A stretch of 64,000 bases of DNA, taken from contig VZDJ01007747.1 in NCBI GenBank assembly GCA_008694505.1, forward strand, positions 28,211,209 to 28,275,208, read 5' to 3'. The notes below the pieces were generated by a model. The model searched no databases, was not told the origin of the DNA, and saw only the letters and a program-made list of their open reading frames with translations. Both the position numbers and the translations under genes were made by a program. Numbering within the stretch: position 1 is the stretch's first letter; every line of letters begins with the position of its first letter. The DNA comes from Cyanoderma ruficeps. Its lineage: Eukaryota > Chordata > Aves > Passeriformes > Timaliidae. Positions 23,943 to 37,942 of the stretch are shown here, in pieces.

Positions 23943-26900
23943 ATTTATGTATAGAGAAAATTTTGTTCTTTAAATGAGCAGGATAAGCACATAGAAAATA
24001 AAAAAGTATTACAAACCTCACAGAGACCGCATGAGAACTGACTACGGTTACGGTGAAATCACTGATTTTGCATAAGATCAGCAGATTGCTCTAGGAAAAC
24101 TCACTACTGTGCAAGCAGCCCTTTCAAGAAGGGCACATGAAAGGTTGGTAGAAATTCTGTACAGAATTTAGATTAGCTACTTTAGTGTACTAATATAAGT
24201 TTTAATATCTTCCTTAATAATAAAATTCATTTATATCCCAGACGTCAGGTTATTGGTCTCTTGGCCCCTTTGAGGAAGTAATTGAGCACCTGTATGGGGA
24301 CAATGTGAATTGAGGAGTTCTGATTAGTTTTCTCTAGTTATAAATTATTTATCACCTCATTCCATTTTCCTCTTACACCTATTGGGACGTTTTCACAGTC
24401 TTGTTGCATAATAAGAAAGTGAACATCAGGATTCTATTTGCTACGGTTCACCCTCATGAGCCATTTAGCATTTTGTAATTCCACAGAAAATGCTATCAGA
24501 TCAGTGGAAATGAAGTGAGAGTTTTATAGATGTTTGCTGTTATATGATTTCTTTTTTAAAAAGGTAATGACTGACATGTTTATAAATGAGTGAATTGGCT
24601 AGCAAATCTTAACCTATGATGGTATACAGAATATACACTGCTAAAAAGCAAATACCTGTCTTACTTCCAAAATACCTATATCATAAAATACATACAAAAT
24701 GGTTATATTTATTCATGTTGAAAGTGAACGCCACATTTTAACATAGCTTAATACTTTTAAAGTGCACTTCTGCATTTTCCATTTTGGAAAATGACTTTCT
24801 TTGGAAAGTGTGGGGTGTTATAAAACACTAATCTTTTAACTCATGTGATTTTTCACACCCATTTCCTTCTGTACACCTTTTATTTTAAAGGAATACACCA
24901 CTATTTCTTTCCTACCATCTCCAAGTGAGACAAGATGGAAATGTAAAATTTGTGGGTAAACATTCTGTCCTATGAATAGAAGATAGCCTTTTGTAGTCAT
25001 TGACTCCAATCCACCAGTTTGGACTAGGAACTGTAGATTAGTGCCTTCTCCGACCTTTTATTTATTACATAAAAACCAATAACATAAAAAATGGTATCAT
25101 CTATTTGGGTTTACATATGACATATGATACAAAAACCAAAACATCTATAATCAAGAACTTGTTAGCTGGAAAGGACTCAGCGGCTGTAACACTCGTTCAT
25201 AGCATGGCTATGACCCACCACTCTGCTATAATTAAAGGCCAATACAACAGCATATAGTTTACTAAAAGACTGAGTAAAGTTGTGAAGAGATCATAAGCTG
25301 AATGCTGTGTATGCTTCCAAGAGTTCATATTGCAGAAGGGTGTAATTAAATATGATCAGAGGAAAGAAATAGTAAAGAAATACCACAAACTTTGGGGCTT
25401 GCTTCTGAGAAGAGGCTCATCTGGCCATCCAAGCTCCAGGTTCTGCAGTAACATTCCAAGGTGGGAAGGACACCAAATACCCTGTAACTACAAGTTACAA
25501 GGTATGGGATGAACACCTATGGTAGCAGACACCTTGATCCAGGAGCCCTCTTAGCTCAATCTTCCTATGTTCCTTTAGGATTATTCCTATGAATTGCCAT
25601 TGTTCCATGCTGGGAATACTGGATATGCCTAAATTCCTTACATGATTCCTGCCTCCTGGACTCAGCCCCTCCTTGTGTTACCTGGAGAAGGTGACTGGTT
25701 TCCCCCAAAGCACAGACTTGTCTGAGAACCTAAGAAAGGCAGTTCAGCTTCGTCTTGTGTCATGTGAGTTTCAGTCTAGCACTATTCAGAAAAAAAAAAC
25801 AACCTGTAATTCTGCAAGCTGTGAAGCCAGTTGGAAGACTTACAAGATCTTAATAATTAGGCCAGGCTATGGCACAGTCTTACATAGTTATTATTTCTCT
25901 ATTTTAAGCGTGTCAGGAACTGCTCTTAGATTGAAGTTTCATCTAAAAAGAGTATGTGAATGACAGTATGCTCCTCACCTCCTGGAGAGATAATGCCTCC
26001 CTGAGGCCCCACCACCCACTTCTTTATGGGTCTTTATAACAGTATTTGCAGGAGGCCGTAGAGCACCTTGATATCCATTTGGCTTATTATAACTAATTTG
26101 AATAGTTTGATGCTTTGAACAAAACTTTCCTCTTCTGTATTGTCAATAATACGATATATATGCAGGGAAAATAATAAATTTCTTGTTAAGAAGTCCAGTT
26201 TTATGGACAAAGACTGTGTGGAAAGCACTGGTGATGTGTGATGTATTCAGTAACTGATTACTAGAAAAAAGGAAACAAATTGAATAATTCTACACCTAAT
26301 TTAATTTGTCAGAACATATTAATCATATAGGGCCAATGCTGCCCTCAGACTAACAAATTAATTTTCAACTGGTGAAATAGGGATTGTGATCTAATGTCTG
26401 AAGGCAAAATTAAACCCCCAATTTGGATATTTCCTGAACCTGGGTATCTGTTTGACTGTCCTATTCTTTCCATTATTCTATGGGAAAATAATTTTTTTTG
26501 GTGGATTGCATAAGGAACCATCTCATTTGTTTTGCAGAAAGAGCAGACACACAATTTGCAACATCAAAAGGCAACTCTTCAGAGGGGAAATGGCAGGTCA
26601 AATCTTTGCTTAATGCACTGCAATACAGCCAGGTAGGTACAACCTGACACAGTATTTTTCAGTACTCCTGTTTTTCATTACATCAAATTCAGGTGTATGA
26701 TCTAATAAAATTCCAGGCAGGAACTGTAAATTCTGAAAGAAAAGGAGATTCAGGTAATTTCTAAAGAACAAGCCAGAAAATGCTGAGTTTGAAGAAATTA
26801 GTGAATACTATTACTATATCCAGAAAAGGTCAATGGGTGTCCACTTTATAGATTGGGTTCATGGAATCCATCTGCAAGGAGGAATGTTTAATAGTTGAGG

Positions 26901-28075
26901 TATTTAATTAAGAAATATTATATTCACTGTGAGATGAAGATACTTGAAGACTGATGAAATAAATTAATTATCTATATATTTATATTGATGATATACTTAA
27001 AGTGTTTAGATAATGCTAGTTCTTATTCTGACAATAAAAAAGGGCTTAGCATTCACATGGAATTGAAAGGCAATTGAGAAATGCTGCTGAAAGACATATT
27101 TCACAAGTTTTTTTCTGGTGGGGATTTTGTGGGGGTTGTTTGTTGAGGGTTCCTTTTTTTGCCCTTTTATTTTTTTTGATGCAACTAAAATTTAGATTAT
27201 GAAGTGATTTTGAAAAAAAAAGGATTTTTTAAATTATTTAAATTGATTGATTTCTAAACAATATAATTAGATTCAATATTCTACTCAGGTTTTTTTTTTG
27301 TCACAGACAGTAACTGAGCCCCATTAGACCAGAAAAAGCACCTCATTTTTTATGTGTTTTGTTTTTAGACTAACCAGCCAATAAAGAAAATGCATTTGCT
27401 TTCCATTCTTATCCAACTTTGACTGCTTCCAATACTGGACAAGTTTCTTACTGCAGCTGGAGACCATGCCAAACTGTCTGGAGCACGTTGATAAAAAAAG
27501 TGGTTTTGTTCTTAGGAAAACCCAAAACCTCTCTAAAAAAGCTGCACACATTTTAATTTCTGTTCTAGAATGAAATGCATTGTCATGAATTGTGTTCACA
27601 AGCACGCACTGAGCCATAACTATGGCTCACATGGCATGGCACTGAGGTGTATGATTGCCACTTACATAACCTTCCAGTCCTGTGCAGATGAGATGCCTCT
27701 TATATCTGCAATCAGATCAGGGTCGATTATGATCCCTTTGTGTTCTTTCCATTCAAAGGAAACAAAGGTGAAAAAAAATACTCTTCCAGTTATTGCCAAC
27801 ATTTTAATTTCCCATTTCCCAATTTTGAAGAAAAACTTGATGCCATTTTCTGCAAATTTTGGATGTGTTTCTTTGGTTTTTATTCACGCTAACACTTCAG
27901 TTCAACTATTAAACTGATAAATGAAAATTTTTAATCAACTCCCTTCAGCCACATCCACTGCATCCACTGCATCCTGAAATTAGAGTGGACCTGAGTCATC
28001 CAATGATGAGGACAATATTGGCAGAGAACTGATTCATCACTACATTAATTTCATCTGTTAAATTATTCCATAATA
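23943..28075. other. Unique A+T-rich DNA, no gene seen
   Basis: Bases 25400-26050 are somewhat richer in G+C (for example CCTCCTGGACTCAGCCCCTC, CCTGAGGCCCCACCACCCAC) and could hold an old repeat, but none is recognised. The rest is A+T-rich with chance frames (for example 27570-27917). Confidence 0.55.
27951..27974. repeat. Imperfect CATCCACTG repeat
   Basis: Two full CATCCACTG units and the start of a third (CATCC), directly adjacent. Small slippage product about 100 bases before a CR1 tail. Confidence 0.8.
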
Positions 28076-28147
28076 TATTGGGTGGACCCAATGATCTCAG
28101 AGGTCTTTTCCAACATAAATTTATGTGTGATTCTCTGATCTTGTGAT
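28076..28147 (+). mobile_element. CR1 LINE extreme 3' tail
   Basis: A very short CR1 3' UTR fragment. TTGGGTGGACCCAATGATCT, CAGAGGTCTTTTCCAAC and the terminal repeats TGTGATTCTCTGATCTTGTGAT correspond to the last 70 or so bases of CR1. The rest of the element was never copied or has decayed beyond recognition. A small imperfect CATCCACTG repeat lies about 100 bases upstream. Confidence 0.85.
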
Positions 28148-31100
28148 ATGAATGTGCTGCTATTTTTAAAACTTTATGTCCATAAAGTATGTTAGTAGAT
28201 TTATGGTTCACATACAATTCCACCAACACAAGGTGAAGAAATCAAGAATTTAGTTCTAAAACCAATTACTTATGTGGGTTTTGTTTTGGTTTTTTTAACT
28301 TATTTTCACTCTATTTTTCTATTCTGCCATATTTCAGATAAAAAATTTCTTTCATTGGCTTTCTTTGTGCAGATTATAATTATGTGGGCCACCATAAGAC
28401 ACATTTTTTTTCCAAAGGATTGCCCTGAGAATTACTTCTAGTGTTATGGCTATTACTCCAAGTAGCAAACACTCTTTGTAGAAGGAGATTTCTTAAATTC
28501 AAATTGCCTATTTGTCAGACTGTGCTATAAAAAAGCATGAAAAGAATGTTTTTTAAAAGCATTCCACTCTTCATGAAAAACATATCAAACAACAATTAAA
28601 AATCTGATATCTCTCTATGCGCTCAGAGACCAGATGAATGGGATCACTAGAGAAATATTAGACACTTTACTAGTATCATATTTTAATTAACATTGATTAA
28701 AACAACACTTTCTATAAACCAAAACATTACTACCCTCACAGGATATAGCAAAAAAATTTAAAAAATATTGTTGCATTACAATAACTATGAAAAATAAAAA
28801 TAGTTTATCATAGAATTTGCCAATGTTAACAAATTCACTTTATCTGCTCACTGGTGATTTCTCCTTGCTCTGTTCTTCCTGATCCATTTCTTTTTCTGTG
28901 ACTTCTTATCCTAAGTAGGGTAAATTTGGGTATTATGTTACAACTTGACATAGAAACCTTCAGTATAAATCTGGGTTTGTCCCCTCCTTTTGGTCTGGGC
29001 AATGAGTTTATATTGAAGCAGTAGTGAATGAGGAACAAGCTATGGTTAAGGATGGTTGCCTAAATAATAATTTGCTGCGTAATTTTCTTTCTCTATTTAG
29101 ATAAAATTATTTTGTTTTCAAAGAAAATATTCATACCATTTGTTCTATTTCAACTTAACTGGTGAAGTTAAGAATTAAAGAATGGTAATGAAGAGATGAA
29201 GTGCAAATGAAAAAGAGTGGTTTTAGGTAAAGTTTTGTTTGGAAGAGTGATCCAGAAATTCTAAGGAATTCTAAGGCATCTACATTTGTGTTTTAGTTCA
29301 CATCACAAGTGTAGTTTCAAAGCAAGTTTCCTTAGCACCCCAATGTTATGCACTATGCTCTGCTTAACATTTTATAAGAGATCTCATGACCTTCACACTG
29401 ATTTCCTTCCAATGACCCTAAACCAGAAGGCAAACACCAGGAGTATACCTGTCTACCACAAAACCTAGTAAGTCTTTGAACAACAGAAATACTGAAAAAC
29501 AAGCACCCACAAATAGTGTGAATATTGTACACCCAGCACCCTAAACTTTTATCTCCTAGTGCCACATTTTTTGCAGACACCAGCTTTGAGCTCTTATCTT
29601 AAGAAGATGAAAGAGTAGAAGTAGAGCAAATGCAAGTGATATCTAAACAAAGGTTAGAGAATTCTTCCCAGAGGCTGATGCTTTCTCCATCCCCCAAGAA
29701 ATATTGGGTATTTATGGAAATGATAAATTCTGGAAAAAAAATGGAAGAAAAACAACAAAACACTCATTTCTAGAATAAGTATTCCTCAAAAAAAGGCAAA
29801 TAAAAATGATTCTGGAGAAAATAACCAGTGGCATACACCCAAATTCAACATACATGACATAGGTAACATGAATCTTGAAATAGCCATGTTTTTTTGACTG
29901 AAAATTGCGATCTATTTAAACAAAAAGCAGTAGTCACTCAAAATATGTAGAAAATTCTATAACATGGGCATATAAAAAAACCAAAACACCTTAAGGTGTG
30001 TAGCTCTTAGAAAAACGACTGAGAACTGATTTTGTTTCACAGTGTAGCAGCTACACAGGAAGAAAATACTTACTATTACAGGGCTGTGTAATCTGGAGAA
30101 GGAAGGCATGCAAAAAGATTATGCATTGAAATCAAACTCAACCATATTCAGATAAGAAATAAAGCACACAGATTTAACAGTATGTCTAATTAAATACTGG
30201 AACAAATAATTAGAGGCATGAAAGATTTTCTATCTCCTTATATCTATAATGTACAGCTTTTAAATGCTCCACTGTGTTGTCCTTTGGGATGATTGATGCC
30301 TCTTTCCTGTACATTGTCAAAACTGTGAACTATTTTGTCTCATTTCAGTATAAATAGATCACGTATGATGTGTGAAACTTGGTGAACAAATTCAGTACAT
30401 TCTTAGGCAATACTTTTCAATTTTGATCTTGCCTGTGTATGTCTAGTTTTACCCTCAGTAGGAGTTTTTCTAAAAGTTATTTAAAAAGAAATAATTCTGT
30501 ACAGCTTCTTGAGAGATATATAACTATGGAACTAAGAAAAAGGGAGTAACAGAAACACATTTTAAGCCTTAAGATTTGTTGGCTTGTGCGGACAAAAATT
30601 CTTGAGCTCTACATTGATGAAGTGGGAAGTTTAAACATATGTTTTACTTGCTACCATATTTATTTGCATATGCTGCCTTCTAGAACATCATATGGTCCTT
30701 TTACCTTTTGGCAAGATGACATATTCCAAAGAAACACTACAATGTGAAAAAAGTTTGTAAAATGTAACTATCCCATACTATGCTTTCTTCATCTGTTTAT
30801 TGTATAGAACTGCAAAAAAGATTCACAGACAGCTAAATATATTGCAATTAGTTTTCCAGTGATGTCAGTTCAGGCATGCTCATATAGATTCTATAGTATG
30901 TCAAGCCCCAGATTTACAAAAGAAATGGGATCCTTTGAAACAATACTTTTGTTCCAGAATATAGACTAACCAGTATCTTTAGGCCTGTGCCTTTAGTGAG
31001 ATAATCACTTTCCAAGCCTTCTGGCTTTAAATTAACAAAGAGATTGGGAATGGTCAACTATGACCCAAAACAACTGGAAGGAGCCAACTAACTCTTGTGC

Positions 31101-34100
31101 TGTCAGCTTCAGCAGGGAAGGAAGGGAACTAACTCGGTTTGGCTTTAGCAGAAGATGTCTTCCCTGGTTACCCATGCATTTAAACATAACAATAGCTCTT
31201 TTAATAAATTGCACAATGTTCTCAGCAATGTGTTCAATTCACACAAGACACTGAGTATTACATTTGTCAAGTAAAATGAACGATTTATATTTTCATGTTT
31301 CAGTTTGATTTGCTTTTGCATAAATGAGAAAATTAAAATAGCCTTTCTGAGAAAACCCTCTGTGTCTCTTTTCTATTATTATATCTTCCTGTAAAAGGGC
31401 AATTGCACTGGATCATAAAACACAATCCCACACAGAACATGAGCAAAAGAAATATTATGGCTCATTTTTTATACAGATTGCTTTGTCAGTAGATCAAAAC
31501 CATAACATAATCACTGCAGTAGCCCAGATCAAGGATTCATTTAGCCCACCACTCTGTCTGTTAGGTAACTCTTTGATGTTCTCTCATTCCAGAAGAGACT
31601 GTCAAAGGCTAATGCCATTGACTTGTTCCTTGGCACTCATAAAATAACAGAAATCTGTCCTTCTGCTTCCTACTATCTCTATTTCAACATTACGAGCATG
31701 GGTATTTGTTTCGTGTTGTGAGTTTCTCCCTTCCTTTTATGACAGTTGTCCCATGTTATAAGTTTTATCAATCTTCTATCAGTCAAGTTTTTTGTTACCT
31801 TTTAGACTTTGAACAATAATCACATTTACACAGAGACATAAAAAGACTTTCTATTTTACTCTTAATAAACTCTAAAATTTGGGGCTTTTCTTTTTTTTTT
31901 TTTCTTTTGAGACAACCCTCTCACAGTACTATCGTAACACCAAGATTTCACTTCTGACAAGTCTGTTCAGAGTTCATCAAATTAAGTAAACGAAAGAATA
32001 TGAGTTGCTATGGCTGAGGGTTTGAGGTGAAATGTTCAATCAAACTAAATATAGATTATTCACTAAGATTCCTGCACACAGTCAATGGAGAAAGTCTATT
32101 TCAGGGTTGATTCAGACCAGAAGCCTGAATAGGCTGCCTTCTTTTTCCTAGCAATATGATTGCTTAAGACACAAAGCTGGCTTAATAATGGAGCTGCCTG
32201 AGGCTGTCTTATTTTTAAGGAACAATAATTTACAAAGCATGTTTTGTTGAAACAGAATCCTATTGAATGAACAAACACTGAAGCCTCAGCCATATACTTA
32301 GCTTTTTTTGAACGTTTTGTCTAGATATTGTTACTAATATGTAGATGTAGTTCTACTGGTTATGAAGGACAGGAAGCTTTCCCATTCACACAGCTGCCTG
32401 AGGAATGGAGTGTTCAGGTGACATGGTGCAGCTCTGCAGGGGCTTTTGAGCCCCCATCATGGCTGGATTGAGCCCACTCTGAGCCACAGTGTCAATTTGT
32501 TACTTTTGTCATGGAGTGTCATGCGTCAGCAATGAGTTGTGTCAAGTAACTTACTTCATAGCTGAGAAAAACGATATTCTGGAATCTAATATTTGTTATT
32601 CTCAGGGTCTCCTATGAAAATAAGTTGTCTCAGCTAAGTGGGAAACAAAACATAAAACAGCTTTAGTAGTGTTCAGTTTTTTGAAGGTTTAAAAGATATC
32701 TAGCCTCTACTGTCAACAAAAATATTAATCAATCTGCTGAAGTAGCTGGGCACGAGACAAAATCTTGATGCTGTATCAGATTTAAAAATTCATAAAGCTA
32801 CCTTATTTCTTACAGATACAGCTAGTGACCTCTCTGGTTTCTTGTGGGATATTTTGTTTTATTTTGGTTTTTAGTATTATTCAAATTATTATGCTTAAAA
32901 AAAAAAAAAGAAAGAAAAGAAATCTGAAATAAAGATCCACTTCCATCAGTGGAAGATGTTGGTTTAAAAAAATAAAAATGACAATGAACAGCCAGAACTC
33001 TATCACTGGAGTGGTACAAAATAATGCAAAATTTCATGTGCTCTCTACCAGACTATGCATTTAAATGCATTAGACCAGAACAGACAATGATAAATGAACA
33101 TAACAATACCTATACATACTAATTTCCAAAAGAACAGCACAACAAATAATGGCCTTAGTGACAATAATATTATATAGATTTTGCTTAGGGAAAGAAAACC
33201 TTGCTTGTGCCTTGAACAGCATTTGTTTCAGTTCTATTTAGGTGATCTCAATAGCATCATGCCACAAATAGAGTGATCTCTGACTGTCAATAAAACAGAA
33301 CCTGAAATGTCTCGTCCTAACCTCCCCCACCCCCTGATGCCATGATAAAATAGAATAATTTTGATAATAATTAGAAGTGATAATTTTATTCTTTTCTTCA
33401 TGACTGTCACAATTTTGTTTATATGTGCCTTTTTGTTCTGGAAACATTTCTATCAATAGCAAATTTCTCAGATTCCCATGGAAGATAAAAAAATGCAGAG
33501 ACTACTTAAAAAAATAATTTTCCTAAGGTCGACTACAGTTAGAAGTGAATGTGCATTCTGTTTCTGATTCTTCCCTCTGTAATAATTCAGAGTAAATTAT
33601 AATGTATTATGCTGTAAGTCCATAACCTTAGAAAATAAGAGCCCAGTTGGTGCTTGACTTACAAGAACAAAACAAGCTTACAGAGCACAGGTCTGTGTTG
33701 TTTGGCAAGTAGTCAATAAAACTGTACCTTATGAATTTCTTTCCTAAAGGTTCTAATCAAAACAGTTTATTTCAGGCATGTAAACTCTGCTGTTCAGACT
33801 TCAGCAACTGTCAGTGTATGATATCAGCATCTGCAGGAGCTCCAACCACGTTAAACTGAGTCCCAGAGCTCCCCCATCTGTCTCAGTAACAGACAGATTT
33901 CCTGCTAGATCAATGTCGTGTGTCAGCCATGGTAAAAGATATGTGGCTTTTTTCCAGCTTCTACTCACTTTTACAATAACTACTTGACTAACTGAAATCT
34001 TCCCCATTCCAAGGACTATATTTCAGTTATACAAAGGAAAATAATTAAAGAGCATTATTCCATGCGAGTAAACTGTGATGAGGAAGGAATGCAAACAAAA

Positions 34101-35325
34101 AGCCCAAGTACACATAATGGAGTTGGGCAGAAAATTGTAGGCAAATATTTAGCAAATTAGAAATCCTTAAAGTGAATGCATGCAGTCACAGGGAATTGTT
34201 TTTCATTGTTAATCTGTTCCTGGTATGTCTCTGAACTCTGTTTATTTAGGGCTGAAAGATGGCATATAAACATGTAGAGATTGGCTATTTTTCTTGAACT
34301 TTACAGTTATTTTATTTTAGAACATTAACTGAATGCTTTTTTTGATGCTAGAGATAAGGCTCAGATGGCAGATATTATAAATTTACTGAGCTCTGAAGTT
34401 ACATTTCCATGCATCTTCCTCGATAAAACCAGCAAGCAGATTTCAGTGTCAGCAACCTTTTTTTCTTAAAACAAAAGAAAGTATATATCCTGTTTTTCTG
34501 AAGACCCCCTAAGGGAAACATACTCAAAGAAAATGAAGTCTCCTATTTTAGATTCTTGTTGTGCAAACACAGTGGGTTTCCACCTGCCCTGTCACGCTGT
34601 CAAGCTTCAGAGGATGATATCACTTCTCTAAATGAGTTCAGTTCTGATTTCTCTCAGATTAACAGCAAATATCTTTCAGGTGAGATAACTTTTATTGACG
34701 ATTAAAGGGAAAAACAAATGAAGTAAAACATAAAGTACATATGGAGGAACATCTAATATACAGCTTTTGATGTCACCAACTGTGTCAGCCTAGCTCCTAA
34801 CTCACGGCTTTGCCCTTCCAACAGACCTCACTTCACTCTAAAGGGGTAGTCGAAAAAACAAAATAGCCTCATTCCTCTTTCATATTGACTGACCTTTTCT
34901 AGTTGATCTCCTGCCAAGGAATAAACAAGAACCTTATTATTGTTGGACACCAATTGTTGTCACAGGAACATGATAACTTGTAGAAAAGGTTTTTAAATAG
35001 TTAAGCAGTTGTGTGGTGGACCTAAAAATAACATTATTAAACAAATTATTGAATTATTTGATGTTTTGTGCTTTCTTAGGGACATAGCAATCATGAATTG
35101 GTATAAACGTGGAAGGGTTTGTGGATTTCAAGCATATGAATATTTTTTATAGTATCATATAATGGGGCAAGGAAGTACTCATGTCTGGTTTTCTAAGGTA
35201 GTCACTAGGATCAGAGGGTACCTGTGTACTTGCAAATCTTGTTTTCTTCAATTAAATGCATTCCATTTTTTCAGAACAGACAAACTGATGTGTGATATTG
35301 ATCCACTGTTCTTTGGTTTTTGCAG
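28148..35325. other. Unique A+T-rich DNA, no gene seen
   Basis: Includes the weak CR1-like relic at 31.5 kb. A short G+C-richer block at 32380-32500 carries repeated GAGCCC words (GGGGCTTTTGAGCCCCCATC, ATTGAGCCCACTCTGAGCCA), in which GGGGCTTTTGAGCCCC forms a small hairpin. No gene is supported. Confidence 0.55.
31525..31610 (+). repeat. Possible ancient CR1/L3-type relic
   Basis: AGCCCAGATCAAGGATTCAT, TTAGCCCACCACTCTGTCTG and TTAGGTAACTC resemble a motif shared by old amniote LINE tails (GCCCAGATCAA..CATCTAGCCCA..TCCTGTCTCTGACAGTGGCC). The match is short and degenerate, based on memory of the motif rather than an alignment. If real, it predates the other CR1 copies here. Confidence 0.3.
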
Positions 35326-35418
35326 TACCCAGCTTTGGTCATCACTATCCAGCTGTTTTGCGTCAAAACCAACAAGGACTGATGCTACCCATGTCACCAG
35401 GAACCAGGCAGAAAGCGA
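35326..35418 (+). other. Candidate internal exon, 93 nt
   Basis: This segment is preceded by a pyrimidine-rich stretch and TTTTTGCAG (acceptor AG at 35324-35325) and followed by GTATGT (donor at 35419). Its length, 93 nt, is a multiple of three. Two forward frames are open throughout. One reads PSFGHHYPAVLRQNQQGLML and then a further ten residues, with the look of a disordered regulatory protein. The other begins TQLWSS. The remaining frame reads YPALVITIQLFCVKTNKD and then TGA, so a terminal coding exon is also possible. I do not recognise the protein, and no phase-compatible neighbour can be proved. It may be a coding exon, a lncRNA exon or a chance pairing of splice signals. Confidence 0.35.
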
Positions 35419-36191
35419 GTATGTATTTACCTTCCCACTTTATCTCTTCTAACTCTATTTTTATCCTCATTTGAATTTTTTTCTGAAAGCTGTGCTCTTC
35501 AGCAAGGTGAGCAAGAAAGTTGTTGTAGAACTCCAACAGTGTTAATTAAGGAAAGGTATATGTAATTATTTAACACATCTATTGAAAATTTGCTTTGTTA
35601 ATTTTCCTACATGAATTAAATCAGGTTTTTTTTCAAACAAAATATGGAGCTTAGTATTGAGGGTATAATCATGTATTTTTACAATTAGAGGTAGTTTTAA
35701 ACTGGTCAAAAATGCCAGTGCAGTCAACATGGATCAGTTTAACACATCCACATTATCTCATGAGTAACCCTTAGAAATGCTACCTTTATTTTATGTCTGA
35801 CCCATGAAGCAATTTCAGTACACTTTAAATCTGGGCTAAAGGGACAATTTCCAGTATAGGGTCATTATGATCTCATTGAAAAAGCTACCTAATGCTTATA
35901 TGCTATTTTATACTGTTCTTTTTACATTAATAAATGTAAAAATCTCTGCCTAAAATTGTTTCAGCAAGTCACATCTTTATATTTCAGCTTCTTTCCAGAC
36001 TCATCCTCCAGAAAGTGCTCTTTGCTTCATGAAAGTGATGATATATTCAGCTCAGGTTTGATGATGAGATGTCCATTATTTCAATTGCATTAAGAAGAAA
36101 ATAGACAAGTAAAAATATGAGTAGGAATGCTTTGCAACAAATGGAGTTGTTCCTCTACATCTCAGGTACAACTGAGATGAATATTGCTATG

Positions 36192-36350
36192 CCACAAAAT
36201 CACAGCATCATACCGTAAGTTAGGAAGGAAACCTGGAAGCCATTTAGTGCAAACCTCTGTTCAAAACAAGTCCAGCTAGATCATGTCTAGGCAATCCTAG
36301 AGATTACCAATTTCAGTGGTAAGGGAATAAGAAAAACCTCAGTCTGTGCC
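36192..36350 (-). mobile_element. CR1 LINE 3' tail, diverged
   Basis: Minus-strand CR1 tail. On the plus strand it starts with the reverse of the terminal repeat (CACAAAATCACAGCATCATA). It continues through GTTAGGAAGGAAACCTGGAAGCC, then TTTAGTGCAAACCTCTGTTC, AAAACAAGTCCAGCTAGATC and ATGTCTAGGCAATCCTAGAG. These correspond to the reverse complement of the CR1 3' UTR (in the usual element: ..GGTTGGAAGGGACC..CATCTAGTCCAACC..GCTAGAGCAGG..). It is more diverged than the other copies; the boundary near 36350 is uncertain. Confidence 0.75.
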
Positions 36351-37741
36351 AGCGATAGAAATTCTAGATCAATGTACGCTTACGTAAGCAAAAAACCCCA
36401 ATATTCTATTCTGTTCTTTTTCAAAAGAAGCAAGCAGATAAAATTTATGCGCAATTTAGGAACACATGTTACTTGGCAAAATCTATGGGAAAATATAAAG
36501 TAGCTATTTATTGTTGTTGCTTAATTTATTGGAAAAAATTATTTATCTTTAAGATGCTTAAAAAAAGCAAGTATTAAAGTAAGAAAAACTCCCAAACATG
36601 CTGAATCACTCTTAACCGAGACAGCTAATGGTGAAAAGCACTCATTTGTGGTGGGGGGGGAGGGCCAGAGTAATAGAGATGAGAGTTTTCCTAGATCTTC
36701 TTGAGATATATGCTCACTTTACCACACCAAAATGTATTTATTATGTTAATGCTGGAACTGTAGCAGAAAACAAAAGAATCTAATCTGGGATTTGGAAAGG
36801 CTATTCCACCTTGGCGCCTAGTTGAAGCAAGTTTCAAGGACAAAACCAACCCTGATATAGGAGGATCAAAAGAATCAGAATTACACCTATTGCTTCTTAT
36901 ATGGAGAATGAGGAACCTAAATTTCTTCCAGATCTGCGAGGGCAACCTTAGAAAACCATTTCAATCTTAGCATCTGTATTGCCTCTTCTGTTGGCACATA
37001 AACTTATTATTTGATTTGGAGTGCTAGCCAATGCTGCAGAGGTCTCGGCAGGGCCCTTATTCCAGTAACCATTTGCCTTCTCGGATCCAAAATCTCAGTC
37101 TGATCTGATGCCACCACTGATGTGACTTCCACATTAGAAACTGACACCATGAATGCTCTTATTCAAAATTACTTGAGTGGTATTTAATAAAACAATCGGG
37201 ACATTAAAACTGAGAAAATCCTTAAAGTTGTGATCTTTTCTCACAGATAATTTAGGATGGCAGTTGTTTATCAAAGTTTTTATTGGATTTAATCAATTTA
37301 CTACATCTCTTTTATAGGGAGACACTAGATGCAGCCTTTTTGTTGTGCTTTGGGCTGTTGTTTGACTATGTTGTGGTTTTTATAAAATCAAATTATTTTT
37401 AATATATTCAGTTAATCTATTGTATTTAATATTAGGGTATAACTCTCAAATTTTGCACAAAGACATGCCTGATATTAAGAGCAGTATTATGATACCTATG
37501 TCAAAGATGTTTGCACTGATTTTGTGATGCAAAATACAGGAATAAGTTTAGGAGTAATACCTTTCTCCTTCTGAGTGAGCATCTAAATCAGAAAATTATA
37601 TAGACAAGTTGCTATTATTCTTCGGCAACGTGGGATAACATTAATAAGAGAGAGATAAAGACTCATTCGTGCTCTCAAAAAAGAAACAAAAAACCAAACC
37701 AACCCAACACCTTAATCAAATTTAGTGATTCTTCCTGAAGA

Positions 37742-37831
37742 TTTAGTGAACATAAAATATTTCTTTTAAAGCGGGAACACAGCTACTTTAGTGAACATAA
37801 AATATTTCTTTTAAAGCAGGAACACAGCTAC
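37742..37831. repeat. 45-bp tandem duplication, two copies
   Basis: The unit starting TTTAGTGAACATAAAATATT occupies 37742-37786 and is repeated directly at 37787-37831. The copies differ at a single base (GCGGG in the first, GCAGG in the second). The near identity implies a recent local duplication or a polymorphic minisatellite. It sits between two A/C-rich tracts (37678-37710 and 37943-38054). Confidence 0.95.
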
Positions 37832-37942
37832 ATTTCCTGTCTCATGACTGGCCACTCTCACTACTTTTCAATTAATTGAGAGAGGTCAAGTAAAGACCAT
37901 CTGCTGTCCTGTATTTAAACAGCGAGTGAAATTTTCTCTGCT

